From a bacterium (GTDB lineage Bacteria > Pseudomonadota > Alphaproteobacteria > Caulobacterales > Caulobacteraceae), in assembly GCA_030824495.1 (NCBI GenBank), contig JAVBXP010000038.1, positions 1 through 64,000 on the forward strand: 64,000 nucleotides of DNA, in the 5' to 3' direction. Below are positions 36,882 to 47,821 of this stretch, in pieces. Numbering within the stretch: position 1 is the first letter of the stretch; each line of letters opens with the position of its first letter. The notes under the pieces are model-generated. The model saw only the letters and a program-made list of their open reading frames with translations, had not been told where the DNA came from and did not search any database. A program made the position numbers and the translations under genes.

Positions 36882-37700
36882 CTAGTGCGTCAGCCGGTGC
36901 TTGATCCGGCGGGCGAGCTTACGAAGCTCGCTTTCGGGCGCAGGTCGTACGTCGCCGGTCAGATCCGGCAAACCGCCCTTCCGCGAAACCAAGACCTCGA
37001 TGTACTCGGCCTGGATGCCGCGACCCGGATCGTCGATCGTGAAAATCGTCGTCGAGAGTCCGCTGACCGCGTCCCAATAGGCGGCGATGTCGTAGCCCCA
37101 GTCGATCGTGACCAGCGATCCGTTCGGGTCCATCGGATTGCCGTGGAAAGACGGCTCAAGCAGATGCTCGACAGTCCCGTCGGTCTTGCGACGCGCGCGG
37201 CGGACCGAGGGGCCTTCCTTGTTCACGATGGGCACGGTGCAGATGTGCAGGCCGCCTGGCTTCAAGGTCCGGCCGATCTCGCTGATCGCCAGATCGGGCG
37301 CAAACACGTGCTCCATGACGTCCTGGGTGATCACCAGGTCGAACTTGGCGTCGGCGAAGGTCTGCCGCTCAAGGTCTTCCGAACGCCAGCCGCGCGGATG
37401 GACCGAGCCCCACGGTATGGACGGATCGTACTGGCTGGCCAGGTAGCCCGGCGCCTGGTCTTGCAGCCTACGGCTGGCCGCGGTGCCGGGCGAGCTTTCG
37501 TGGATCGACAGCTCGCGCCAGTTGGGACGCAGCTGCGTCAGCACCGAGAACAGCGCGCGTTCCCGCGGCTGGGAGTTGCAGTTCAGGCACAGATAGTGAT
37601 CGCGCAGCCAGGGATCCTTGGCCGCGAAGGTGCTGTCCTGTTCACAGACCGGGCAGAAGCCGTCGACCTTTAGGACGTATTCGCCCTGGACGGCCGCCAC
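36882..37700 (-). CDS. Class I SAM-dependent methyltransferase with N-terminal zinc motif
   Basis: 272 residues. The N-terminus has FCPVCEQDSTF and YLCLNCNSQPRERAL, a likely four-Cys zinc knuckle. The methyltransferase domain (about 60-230) has FDLVITQDVMEHVFAPDLAI and EIGRTLKPGGLHICTVPIVN, the post-I and motif III region of Methyltransf_11-like enzymes. The start is GTG 37700, directly adjoining the secA stop. Related proteins occur in surface polysaccharide clusters; here it is alone behind secA and the substrate is unknown. Confidence 0.8.
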   Translation of the reverse strand: MAAVQGEYVLKVDGFCPVCEQDSTFAAKDPWLRDHYLCLNCNSQPRERALFSVLTQLRPNWRELSIHESSPGTAASRRLQDQAPGYLASQYDPSIPWGSVHPRGWRSEDLERQTFADAKFDLVITQDVMEHVFAPDLAISEIGRTLKPGGLHICTVPIVNKEGPSVRRARRKTDGTVEHLLEPSFHGNPMDPNGSLVTIDWGYDIAAYWDAVSGLSTTIFTIDDPGRGIQAEYIEVLVSRKGGLPDLTGDVRPAPESELRKLARRIKHRLTH

Positions 37701-40463
<2,763 letters not shown>

Positions 40464-40631
40464 GGAAAACGTTCCGGATCTGCGGGATGGGACCGGCGGC
40501 GGCCTTGTCCAGCCCTTCGCCTGCCCGGAAATTCCGCTCTTTTAGGGGCGCGCGAGACTTAAGCAGCGGCCATGCCAGTGTCAACGCGGCTAGGGTGACG
40601 GGTGCGTGAGCCGCAGGCGAATTCCTCAAAT

Positions 40632-40660
40632 GAAAAGGCCCTCCCGGTGAGGGGAGGGCC
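40632..40660 (-). terminator. Rho-independent terminator of the thiolase gene
   Basis: Reading the minus strand: GGCCCTCCC-ctcacc-GGGAGGGCC followed by TTTTCATTT, 24 bases after the thiolase stop. Nine-base perfect G+C stem with a U tract. Confidence 0.85.
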
Positions 40661-40683
40661 AAATCGTCTAGTCTCTGATCGTC

Positions 40684-41856
40684 TTAGTAGATTTCGATCA
40701 GGCCGGCCGCGCCCATGCCGCCGCCGATGCACATGGTGACGACGCCCCATTTGGCGCCGCGACGCTTACCTTCTTGCAGGATGTGGCCCGTCAGACGGGC
40801 GCCGGTCATGCCGTAGGGGTGGCCAATGGCGATCGAGCCGCCGTTGACGTTATACTTTTCCGGATCGATGCCGAGTTGGTCACGCGAATAGAGGCACTGC
40901 GAAGCGAAGGCTTCGTTCAGTTCCCACAGGTCGATGTCCTGAACCTTCAGGCCATGACGTTCCAGCAGGCGCGGCACGGCGAAGACCGGGCCGATGCCCA
41001 TTTCGTCGGGCGCGCAGCCGGCCACGGCCCAACCGCGGAAGGCGCCGAGCGGCTCGACGCCGGCCTTGGCGGCGGCCTTGGCTTCCATCAGCATCACGGC
41101 GGCGCCGCCATCCGACAGCTGCGAGGCGTTGCCGGCGGTGATGAACTTGCCTTCACCGCGAACCGGCTGCAGCTTTTGCAGGCCTTCCAGGGTGGTGTCG
41201 GGACGGTTGCACTCATCGCGATCGACCAGGTAGTCGACGATGCTTTCTTCCTTCGTTTCCTTGTTGACGACCTTCATCTTGGTCGCCAGCGGGACGATCT
41301 CGTCCTTGAACTTGCCAGCTTGCTGAGCGGCGGCCATGCGGCGCTGCGATTCCAGGCTGTATTCGTCCTGGGCTTCACGGCTGACCTTGTAGCGCTCGGC
41401 CACGATGTCGGCGGTGTCGATCATCGGCATGAAGATGGCGGGGTATTGGGCGTACAGAGCCGGGTCGTTGTTCTCACGCGCGCCGCCGGCGCCCGGGAAG
41501 GACAGCGACTCGACGCCCGCGCCGATGGCCACGTCGGCGCCGTCGTTGCGGATGTAGTTGGCGGCCGTGGCGATGGTTTGCAGGCCCGAGGAGCAGAAGC
41601 GGTTGACGGTGACGCCCGAGGTCGTGATCGGCAGGCCGGCCAGCAGCGCGGCCTGACGGCCCAGGTTGCCGGCGCCGTGCGCCACGTTGCCCAGGATGAC
41701 GTCTTCGACGGCGGCCTTGTCGACGCCCGAGCGTTCGACGGCGTGCTTGATCGCGTGAGCGGCCATGGTCACGGTCGGGGTCATGTTGAACCCGCCGCGG
41801 CCGGACTTGGCCATGCCCGTCCGGGCGTAGGAAACGATTACGGCTTCACGCGTCAT
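40684..41856 (-). CDS. Acetyl-CoA acyltransferase (thiolase)
   Basis: 390 residues. The three thiolase active-site regions are present: [20 protein letters not shown] with the acylated Cys, [17 protein letters not shown] with His, and [16 protein letters not shown] with the second Cys. Start [20 protein letters not shown] is typical of FadA/PaaJ-like degradative thiolases. It probably cleaves 3-ketoacyl-CoA with CoA. GGAGA eight bases upstream supports 41856; the frame runs open to 42018. It is a monocistronic gene with its own terminator, lacking an adjacent FadB. Confidence 0.93.
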   Translation of the reverse strand: MTREAVIVSYARTGMAKSGRGGFNMTPTVTMAAHAIKHAVERSGVDKAAVEDVILGNVAHGAGNLGRQAALLAGLPITTSGVTVNRFCSSGLQTIATAANYIRNDGADVAIGAGVESLSFPGAGGARENNDPALYAQYPAIFMPMIDTADIVAERYKVSREAQDEYSLESQRRMAAAQQAGKFKDEIVPLATKMKVVNKETKEESIVDYLVDRDECNRPDTTLEGLQKLQPVRGEGKFITAGNASQLSDGGAAVMLMEAKAAAKAGVEPLGAFRGWAVAGCAPDEMGIGPVFAVPRLLERHGLKVQDIDLWELNEAFASQCLYSRDQLGIDPEKYNVNGGSIAIGHPYGMTGARLTGHILQEGKRRGAKWGVVTMCIGGGMGAAGLIEIY

Positions 41857-42009
41857 GAATAAGTTCTCCGTCAAAAAATTAGGACCACCACGGTCACTAT
41901 GAGATCCGTAGGGTTGTTTGATCGGGCGCGACCTTTGCATCCCAGCGCTTAGTTGGCTAGGGACGGGCGAACGCTCGCGGGCCGTTTTTACATTCGAGGT
42001 ACGTCCTCC

Positions 42010-42987
42010 ATGACGCACTCAAGCTTCCGTCGCCTCCCGCACGCCCTGGGCGTCTTCGCCGTCATGCTGAGCGCCAGCCTGATGCTGGTCGCCTGCGGCG
42101 ATCGGGGCGGGACCGAGGGCGCGCCGCAAGCGGGCGACACCGCTGTGGCGAAGGTCGATGGCAAGACAGTGTGGGCGTCCGACGTCAAGCGCGAGGCCGT
42201 GGCTCAGGGGCTGATAGGCGAGGGTGAACCCCTTGATATATCTTCGGATTTGTTCCGCCGAGTGCTGGACGAGGTAATCGATCAGAAGCTGCTTGCGGCC
42301 GAGGCTGTCGAGCGCAAGCTGGACAAGGATCCTATCGCCCAGAAGCGGCTGGCCGCCGCGCGCGAACGCATCCTGGGCGACATGTTGGTGGAGAACGTGG
42401 TGTCCGGCGCGGTCAACGACAACGCCATTCGTGGGCTCTATCAAGAGCAGCTCAAGCTCGCCAAGCAGTCCGAAGAGATCAAGGCGCGGCAAATCTTGGT
42501 TGCGACCGAGGCCGAGGCTCAGGCCGTCGAGAAGCTGCTCGCCACCGGGGCCTCGTTCGAGGCCTTGGCCATGGAACGTTCGATCGACGCGGCGACTCGC
42601 TTCAACGGTGGCGATCTTGGACACTTCACCACCGACGTCATGCCCGAGGCCTACGCCGCCAATCTGAAGACCGCCAAGGTCGGCGATATCGTCGGCCCGT
42701 TCCAGACCGAGGGCGGCTGGGCCATCCTGAAGGTGGAGGACCGCCGGATGGAGCAGCCGATCACCCTGGACGCCGCCCGCCCGCAGATCGTCCGTTTCTT
42801 GACCTATGATCAGGTCCGCGACCTGCTCGAGAAATTGCGAAGCAGGGCCAAGGTCCAGACGCTGATCGGCGCGCCGCAAGACGTGCCGGGCCAGCCGAAG
42901 GAACCGGCCGATGCTCCGCCCGCCGCCACGCCAGCCGCGCCCGCCCAGGCCGCGCCCTCCGCTCCAGCCAAGGCCGCCAAGCCATGA
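42010..42987 (+). CDS. Lipoprotein peptidylprolyl isomerase (parvulin, PrsA/EpsD-like)
   Basis: 325 residues. [18 protein letters not shown] has a lipobox with lipidation Cys29. A SurA-like N-terminal chaperone segment (about 45-140, [40 protein letters not shown]) precedes one PpiC rotamase domain (about 155-250, [34 protein letters not shown]). The C-terminus is a Pro/Ala tail. It folds exported proteins in the periplasm, consistent with its place downstream of secA in many alphaproteobacteria. Its stop overlaps argJ by ATGA. Start 42010 is chosen because the signal begins there. Confidence 0.88.
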   Translation: MTHSSFRRLPHALGVFAVMLSASLMLVACGDRGGTEGAPQAGDTAVAKVDGKTVWASDVKREAVAQGLIGEGEPLDISSDLFRRVLDEVIDQKLLAAEAVERKLDKDPIAQKRLAAARERILGDMLVENVVSGAVNDNAIRGLYQEQLKLAKQSEEIKARQILVATEAEAQAVEKLLATGASFEALAMERSIDAATRFNGGDLGHFTTDVMPEAYAANLKTAKVGDIVGPFQTEGGWAILKVEDRRMEQPITLDAARPQIVRFLTYDQVRDLLEKLRSRAKVQTLIGAPQDVPGQPKEPADAPPAATPAAPAQAAPSAPAKAAKP

Positions 42988-44408
42988 CCCGCACGCCAGC
43001 TCCGAAGAAGACTGCGCCGCCCAAGAAATCCACGGCGGGCAAGGCCCTTGAGGTCGCCGCCAAGCCCGTGGAGGCGTTGGAACGCGCCCTGGACCCGCTG
43101 ACGACCGCCATCAAGCGCGCCACCACCAAGCAAAAGGTGGAGCCTGCGCCTGCGGCCACTCCGGCCAAGGCGGCGTTGCCGGTCTCGCCGCTGGCCGTGC
43201 CGTTCCCTGAGTTGCCGCCGATCGCCGGCGTCCAGCTCGCGACCGGCCGGGCGGGGTTCTACAAGACCGAGCGTGACGACCTGCTAGTCATGCGGTTCGC
43301 GCGCGGGACCTCGGCGGCCGGCGTCTTCACGCGGCACGGCATCGGCTCTGCGCCGGTCGACTGGTGCCGCAAGCATCTGGAAATGACCAAGGGCGCCGAT
43401 GTGCGCGCCCTGGTGGTCAACGCCGGCTGCGCCAATTCCTTCACCGGCAAGCCGGGCGGCGACGCCGTGCGGCGGGTGGCCTCGGCGGTCGCCAAGCGCT
43501 TCGATTGTCGCCAGCGCGACGTGATGGTGGCCTCGACCGGGGTCATCGGCGTGTTGCTGGACGACGCCAAGATCACCCACCGCCTGCCGGACGTGGAAGC
43601 CAAGCTGACCGACGACGGCTGGGCCGGCGCGGCGCGGGCGATCATGACCACCGACACCTTCCCAAAGGGCGCCTACGCCGAGGCGATGATCGACGGCGAG
43701 AAGGTGCGCATCGCCGGGATCTGCAAGGGTTCGGGGATGATCGCGCCGGACATGGCGACCATGCTGGCCTTTGTCGCGACCGATGCGGCGATCTCGCCGA
43801 CGGCGCTGCAGACGCTGGCCAGCCTCTATACGCGCACGACGTTCAACTGCGTGACCGTGGACGGCGACCGCTCGACGAACGACACCCTGTTGCTGTTCGC
43901 CACCGGCCAGTCGGGCGCGCCGAACATCAGCCGCGCCGGCGATAAGCGCCTGGCCGATTTCCGCGAGAAGTTGGAGGCGGTGCTGCTGGACCTGGCCTTG
44001 CAACTCGTCCGGGACGGCGAGGGCGCCAGCAAGTTCGTGAAGATCAACGTGACCGGCGCCGAAACCCCCGCCTCAGCGCGCAAGATCGCGCGCACTATCG
44101 CCGAGAGCCCGTTGGTCAAGACCGCCTTCGCCGGCGAAGACGCCAACTGGGGCCGAATCGTCATGGCGGTCGGCCGCGCCGATGAGCCGATCGACCGCGA
44201 TCGCGTGAAGGTTCAGTTCGGTCCGCTGATCGCCGCCCAGGACGGGCTGATCTCGCCCACCTACGACGAGGCCAAGATGAGCGCTTACATGAAGAACCAG
44301 GAGCTTGAGGTCTCGGTGGACGTCGGCGTCGGACGCGGAACGGCCAGTGTCTGGACCTGCGATCTGACCAAGCAATATGTCGCCATCAACGGCGACTACC
44401 GCTCCTAA
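42984..44408 (+). CDS. argJ: Bifunctional ornithine acetyltransferase / N-acetylglutamate synthase, with long N-terminal extension
   Basis: 474 residues. The autocatalytic cleavage site is KGSGMIAPDMATMLAF with nucleophile Thr259; oxyanion-hole Thr-Gly is in VASTGVIGVLLD, and TFNCVTVDGDRSTNDT is typical. It recycles the acetyl group between acetylornithine and glutamate in arginine synthesis. The family domain begins near residue 68 (SPLAVPFPELPPIAGV). The first 65 residues are a Lys/Ala/Pro-rich low-complexity extension, and the ATGA overlap with the preceding gene supports the long form. Confidence 0.94.
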   Translation: MTRTPAPKKTAPPKKSTAGKALEVAAKPVEALERALDPLTTAIKRATTKQKVEPAPAATPAKAALPVSPLAVPFPELPPIAGVQLATGRAGFYKTERDDLLVMRFARGTSAAGVFTRHGIGSAPVDWCRKHLEMTKGADVRALVVNAGCANSFTGKPGGDAVRRVASAVAKRFDCRQRDVMVASTGVIGVLLDDAKITHRLPDVEAKLTDDGWAGAARAIMTTDTFPKGAYAEAMIDGEKVRIAGICKGSGMIAPDMATMLAFVATDAAISPTALQTLASLYTRTTFNCVTVDGDRSTNDTLLLFATGQSGAPNISRAGDKRLADFREKLEAVLLDLALQLVRDGEGASKFVKINVTGAETPASARKIARTIAESPLVKTAFAGEDANWGRIVMAVGRADEPIDRDRVKVQFGPLIAAQDGLISPTYDEAKMSAYMKNQELEVSVDVGVGRGTASVWTCDLTKQYVAINGDYRS

Positions 44409-44410
44409 GG

Positions 44411-44449
44411 CGGAATCAAAATCCCCGGCCGCGTGGGCGACCGGGGATT
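44411..44449 (-). terminator. Terminator between convergent argJ and DEAD-box genes
   Basis: AATCCCCGG / CCGGGGATT (44420-44449) form a nine-base stem. On the minus strand it is followed by TTGATTCC, so it best serves the helicase gene, but argJ transcripts could also end there. Confidence 0.6.
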
Positions 44450-44500
44450 GATAGATGCAAGGCGGGCGGCGGTTCTACGCCGCCGCCAGGATGCGGGATA

Positions 44501-45994
44501 TTAGTCCAGCGGGGTCCAACGCTTGGCGGGAGCCGCCTGGCCGCCGCCGCCTTGGGCCTTCTCGCGCTTCGGACCCTTGAACTGAGTTTGGCTGATCGGC
44601 GTGGTCGAGGCCCGTTCGCCGCCCGTGCGGGCGCCGTGCGGATGGCGATCGCCGCCGCCCTGTCCTTGACGTTGTCCGCCGCCGGCGCTCGGACGGTTGC
44701 GCTGCTGGCGCAGGCCGCCGGGCAGGTCGCTGCGGCCTTGCGGCTTGCGCTGGCCACGATCACCGCGGTCGCCTTCGCGACGTCCGGCTTCGGCGCGTTC
44801 AGCGGCGATTTCCGGCATGGCCTGGGTCATGACGTGCAGACCCTTGTCGTTGCGGCGGTCGAAGGACGGAATGGTCTGGCGCGTCACCTTCTGGATGTCG
44901 CGGAGCAGGTTGCGTTCGTCGTCGGCGCAGAAGGCCACGGCCGAACCGTTGGCGCCGGCGCGGGCCGTCCGGCCAATGCGGTGCACGTAGGATTCCGGCA
45001 CGTTCGGCAGTTCGTACTGAACCACGTGGGTCACGGCGTCGACGTCGATGCCGCGGGCGGCGATGTCGGTGGCGACAAGGGCGCGGACTTCACCGGCCTT
45101 GAAGGACGCCAGCGAGCGTTCGCGTTGGCCTTGGCTCTTGTCGCCGTGGATGGCCGCAGCTTCCACGCCGGCCGCTTCGAGCGACTTGGCCACCCGGTCG
45201 GCGCCGCGCTTGGTGCGGGTGAAGACGATCACGCGCTTGAAGTTCTTCTCGGCGAACAGTTCGCAGAGCAGGGCGCGCTTGCGGGCGGTCTCGACGAAGA
45301 TGACCTTCTGGGTCACGCGTTCGACCGTGGTCGATTCCGGAGCGACGGCGACCTTGTGGGGGTTGGGGTTCAGCAGTTCGCTGGCCAACTTGCCGATCTC
45401 GGTCGGCATGGTCGCCGAGAAGAACAGGTTTTGGCGATCCTTGGGCAGGTGCTTCACGATCCGGCGGATCGGCAGGATGAAGCCCATGTCCAGCATCTGG
45501 TCGGCTTCATCGAGAACGAACATCTCGACGCCTTGCAGGGTGATGGACTTCTCGCCCAGGTGGTCGATCAAACGGCCCGGGGTGGCGACGAGCACGTCGA
45601 CGCCAGGCGCCATGGCGCGCATCTGGCCGCCATACTTCACGCCGCCGAACACCACGGCGACGGAGACGCCCATGTGCTTGCCGTAGGTCTTGAAGCTCTC
45701 GGCGATCTGGGTGGCCAGTTCGCGGGTCGGGGACAGAACCAACACGCGGCAGCCGCGACGGGGCGCAGGCTTACGGTCGGCGGCGAGGCGATGCAGGATC
45801 GGCAAGGCGAAGGCGGCGGTCTTGCCGGTGCCGGTCTGGGCGATGCCCAGCAGGTCGCGGCCGCTCATCACGCCCGGAATGGCCTGAGCCTGGATCGGGG
45901 TGGGCGTGTCGTAGCCCTCGTCGGCCAGGGCCTTGAGCAAGGATTTGTCGAGGCCGAGGTCAGTAAACTTGGTCAAAACGTATGTGTCTTTCAC
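44501..45994 (-). CDS. DEAD-box RNA helicase, RhlE-like
   Basis: 497 residues. Q motif and motif I (GYDTPTPIQAQAIPGVMSGR, IAQTGTGKTAAF), PTRELATQ, motif II VLDEADQML, motif III FFSATMP, VFTRTKRGAD, ATDIAARGIDV and motif VI HRIGRTARAG are all present. The last 120 residues are a basic, Arg/Gly/Gln-rich tail typical of RhlE. It unwinds short RNA duplexes in ribosome assembly or decay, often in cold. The start is GTG 45994 or TTG nearby; no good SD is seen. Confidence 0.92.
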   Translation of the reverse strand: MKDTYVLTKFTDLGLDKSLLKALADEGYDTPTPIQAQAIPGVMSGRDLLGIAQTGTGKTAAFALPILHRLAADRKPAPRRGCRVLVLSPTRELATQIAESFKTYGKHMGVSVAVVFGGVKYGGQMRAMAPGVDVLVATPGRLIDHLGEKSITLQGVEMFVLDEADQMLDMGFILPIRRIVKHLPKDRQNLFFSATMPTEIGKLASELLNPNPHKVAVAPESTTVERVTQKVIFVETARKRALLCELFAEKNFKRVIVFTRTKRGADRVAKSLEAAGVEAAAIHGDKSQGQRERSLASFKAGEVRALVATDIAARGIDVDAVTHVVQYELPNVPESYVHRIGRTARAGANGSAVAFCADDERNLLRDIQKVTRQTIPSFDRRNDKGLHVMTQAMPEIAAERAEAGRREGDRGDRGQRKPQGRSDLPGGLRQQRNRPSAGGGQRQGQGGGDRHPHGARTGGERASTTPISQTQFKGPKREKAQGGGGQAAPAKRWTPLD

Positions 45995-46032
45995 ATATGC
46001 GCCGTGCCCGGCCGCTTGGCTGTGCCAAGGGT

Positions 46033-46068
46033 CGCGGGGGCGCGGGTCAGTTGTGGAAAGCCCCCGCG
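46033..46068 (-). other. Hairpin in the helicase leader region
   Basis: CGCGGGGGC / GCCCCCGCG, nine-base perfect stem with an 18-base loop, 39 to 74 bp upstream of the helicase start. DEAD-box mRNAs are often controlled through structured leaders; whether it is transcribed is unknown. The rest of 45995-46272 shows no gene. Confidence 0.4.
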
Positions 46069-46272
46069 TGGCGGGGCGATCTATGCGATCTCTTCAAGCG
46101 CTCGACAGGCTGGGTTCGTCTTGGAACCCATCACGCGACTGGAGCGCCGATATCGCCGCATTTGCTGCAGCGCAGCGTGGAAATGAAGGTTTGCGGGCCA
46201 AAAGTCAAGGAGAACTAGGATTGGCGCTACACCGCCTGTTGCATTTTCGCCGTCGGCAGCCAAGGAAACCCC

Positions 46273-46683
46273 ATGGCTGAAACCAAACCCATGCTGTTCG
46301 TCGCCGCCGCGGCCTTGATCGACACCGATGGTCGCGTGCTGATCTGCAAGCGGCCGCAAGGCAAACAACTCGCCGGTCTTTGGGAGTTTCCGGGTGGCAA
46401 GGTTGAGCCGGGCGAATCGCCCGAGCAGTGCCTCATCCGTGAACTGGACGAGGAACTGGGGATCCAGGTGTCGCACGCCTGCCTCGCTCCCTTTGTCTTC
46501 GCCAGCCACGCCTACGAGACCTTCCATCTGATGATGCCGCTCTATCTGTGCCGGCGGTGGGAGGGCTTCGTGACGGCCAAGGAACATGACGCCATCGCCT
46601 GGGTGAAGCCCTCACAGCTTACCGACTACCCGATGCCGCCCGCGGACGAGCCGCTGGTCGCCTGGCTGCGCGACCTGATCTGA
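46273..46683 (+). CDS. mutT: 8-oxo-dGTP diphosphatase (MutT, Nudix)
   Basis: 136 residues. The Nudix box GGKVEPGESPEQCLIRELDE followed by ELGI matches G-x5-E-x7-R-E-U-x-E-E-x-G-U. MLFVAAAALIDTDGRVLICK and KRPQGKQLAGLWEFPGGK are typical of MutT and not of other Nudix groups. It hydrolyses 8-oxo-dGTP and prevents A:T to C:G changes. The argJ-mutT order is common in alphaproteobacteria; here the helicase gene sits between them on the other strand. Confidence 0.92.
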   Translation: MAETKPMLFVAAAALIDTDGRVLICKRPQGKQLAGLWEFPGGKVEPGESPEQCLIRELDEELGIQVSHACLAPFVFASHAYETFHLMMPLYLCRRWEGFVTAKEHDAIAWVKPSQLTDYPMPPADEPLVAWLRDLI

Positions 46684-46776
46684 GCCAGCCCGTCGAGAGT
46701 TATGCGTGGGACGGCACGGTCGTCTGCGGCTAGCCTTTCTTCAGGCGGCGATGAGTCCGCCGCGAGGAAACTGGCC

Positions 46777-47307
46777 ATGCCCCCGTCGAGACCCCGGCCC
46801 AAGGCGGCCGCAAAGTTCTTCGGCCTCTATCGCGGCGTCGTCGTCGCGAACCTCGATCCCGAGGGGACGGGCCGCCTTTCCGTCGTGTGTCCCGACGTTT
46901 TCGAAGTCGCCGGCTGGGCGATGCCTTGCATGCCGTTGGCTGGTCCCGGCATGGGCGCGGTGTTCGTGCCGCCGGTCGGGGCGGGGGTCTGGCTGCAGTT
47001 TGAGGCCGGCGATCCGGACCGGCCTGTCTGGGTCGGCGGCTATTGGTCCAGCGCCGCCGAGACGCCCGCAGCGTCCCAGGCTGCAGCTCCGTCTGGGCCG
47101 CCGATCGTGTTGCAAAGCGCCCTCCAGAACCGGCTGGTGATCAGCGACCTGCCCGGACTGGCCGGCGGGGTGATGCTGCAGAGCGCCTCGGGCGCCACCA
47201 TCCGGGTGACCGACGCCGGCATCACCATCGACAACGGGCAGGGCGCGCGCATCGTGCTGCACGGTCCGTCCGTCACTATCAACGGCGGCGCGTTGGAGAT
47301 CACCTGA
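46777..47307 (+). CDS. Baseplate spike protein (gpV/gp5-like), orphan
   Basis: 176 residues. The N-terminal OB-fold KFFGLYRGVVVANLDPEGTG followed by RLSVVCPDVFEVAGWAMPCM, PPVGAGVWLQFEAGDPDRPV and WVGGYW fits phage baseplate assembly protein V and the spike of extracellular contractile injection systems. The C-terminal part (VMLQSASGATIRVTDAGITI, GARIVLHGPSVTINGGALEI) has the alternating pattern of the triple-stranded beta-helix. AGGAAA upstream supports ATG 46777. No sheath, tube or other baseplate gene is nearby; mutT and rsgA flank it. Its stop overlaps the next start. Confidence 0.82.
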   Translation: MPPSRPRPKAAAKFFGLYRGVVVANLDPEGTGRLSVVCPDVFEVAGWAMPCMPLAGPGMGAVFVPPVGAGVWLQFEAGDPDRPVWVGGYWSSAAETPAASQAAAPSGPPIVLQSALQNRLVISDLPGLAGGVMLQSASGATIRVTDAGITIDNGQGARIVLHGPSVTINGGALEIT

Positions 47308-47624
47308 TGGCCGGCCTGCTCCTCGACACCGCCGCAGCGGTGATGTGCGCGCACGGCGGCAGCGCCCATCCGGTTACACCAAACGCCCGGGTGCGCGTGA
47401 ACGGCGCGCCGATCGCCACTTCATCCGGGACATGGGTGGTGGCCGGCTGCGCCTTGCCGCCGCAACAAGGCGGTCCCTGCCTTATCGCCCAGTTCACCAC
47501 GGCTGCGACCCGCATCACCGCCAGCGGCCAGCCTGTATTGCTCGCCGACAGCCTCGCCGTGGCCACGCCCACCGGCGCGCCGTTGATCGTCGCATCGGCG
47601 CAGAACCGGGTGCGCGGGGTCTGA
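47307..47624 (+). CDS. PAAR-like spike-tip protein
   Basis: 105 residues. LLLDTAAAVMCAHGGSAHPV, ARVRVNGAPIATSSGTWVVA, GCALPPQQGGPC and ASGQPVLLADSLA recall the PAAR-like tip proteins (DUF4280 relatives) that sharpen contractile spikes; a CxHGG near the N-terminus and Cys/His elsewhere could bind a metal. Its ATG overlaps the TGA of the spike gene, so spike and tip are co-translated. No effector domain is attached. Confidence 0.68.
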   Translation: MAGLLLDTAAAVMCAHGGSAHPVTPNARVRVNGAPIATSSGTWVVAGCALPPQQGGPCLIAQFTTAATRITASGQPVLLADSLAVATPTGAPLIVASAQNRVRGV

Positions 47625-47703
47625 GGCGACGCCGTCTTGACCGACAAAGCGCCCGCGCCTAGCCTTCATAGGTCCCCAGCGCGACGCGAAAAGGAGGGTA
47701 GCC

Positions 47704-47757
47704 ATGATTGTTCTCAGCCGCACCACCCTTCGCTGCGTCGCCGATATGGTATCCTGA
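47704..47757 (+). CDS. Possible leader peptide ORF upstream of rsgA
   Basis: 17 codons, MIVLSRTTLRCVADMVS, with one of the strongest ribosome binding sites in the window (AAGGAGGG at 47691-47698, five bases before ATG). The stop lies in the palindrome GGTATC-ct-GATACC. No family. It precedes rsgA by 64 bp and may act as a regulatory leader and not as a functional protein. The rest of 47625-47821 holds only the hairpin listed next. Confidence 0.45.
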   Translation: MIVLSRTTLRCVADMVS

Positions 47758-47773
47758 TACCTTAGGGTCTTTC

Positions 47774-47811
47774 CCTTCGGCGAACGCCTGACCAGGCCTT
47801 CGAACCGAAGG
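47774..47811 (+). promoter_or_regulatory. Hairpin covering the rsgA ribosome binding site
   Basis: CCTTCGG (47774-47780) can pair with CCGAAGG (47805-47811). The 3' arm contains most of AAGGA (47808-47812), the only SD-like sequence before the TTG start of rsgA, so folding would block initiation. Confidence 0.45.
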
Positions 47812-47821
47812 ATGTCCAGCC

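Noticed and set aside
46777..47624. A prophage
   Set aside because: Only the spike and tip genes are present; there is no integrase, capsid, terminase, tail or attachment site, and both flanks are housekeeping genes. XerD at 20109 is the chromosomal recombinase.
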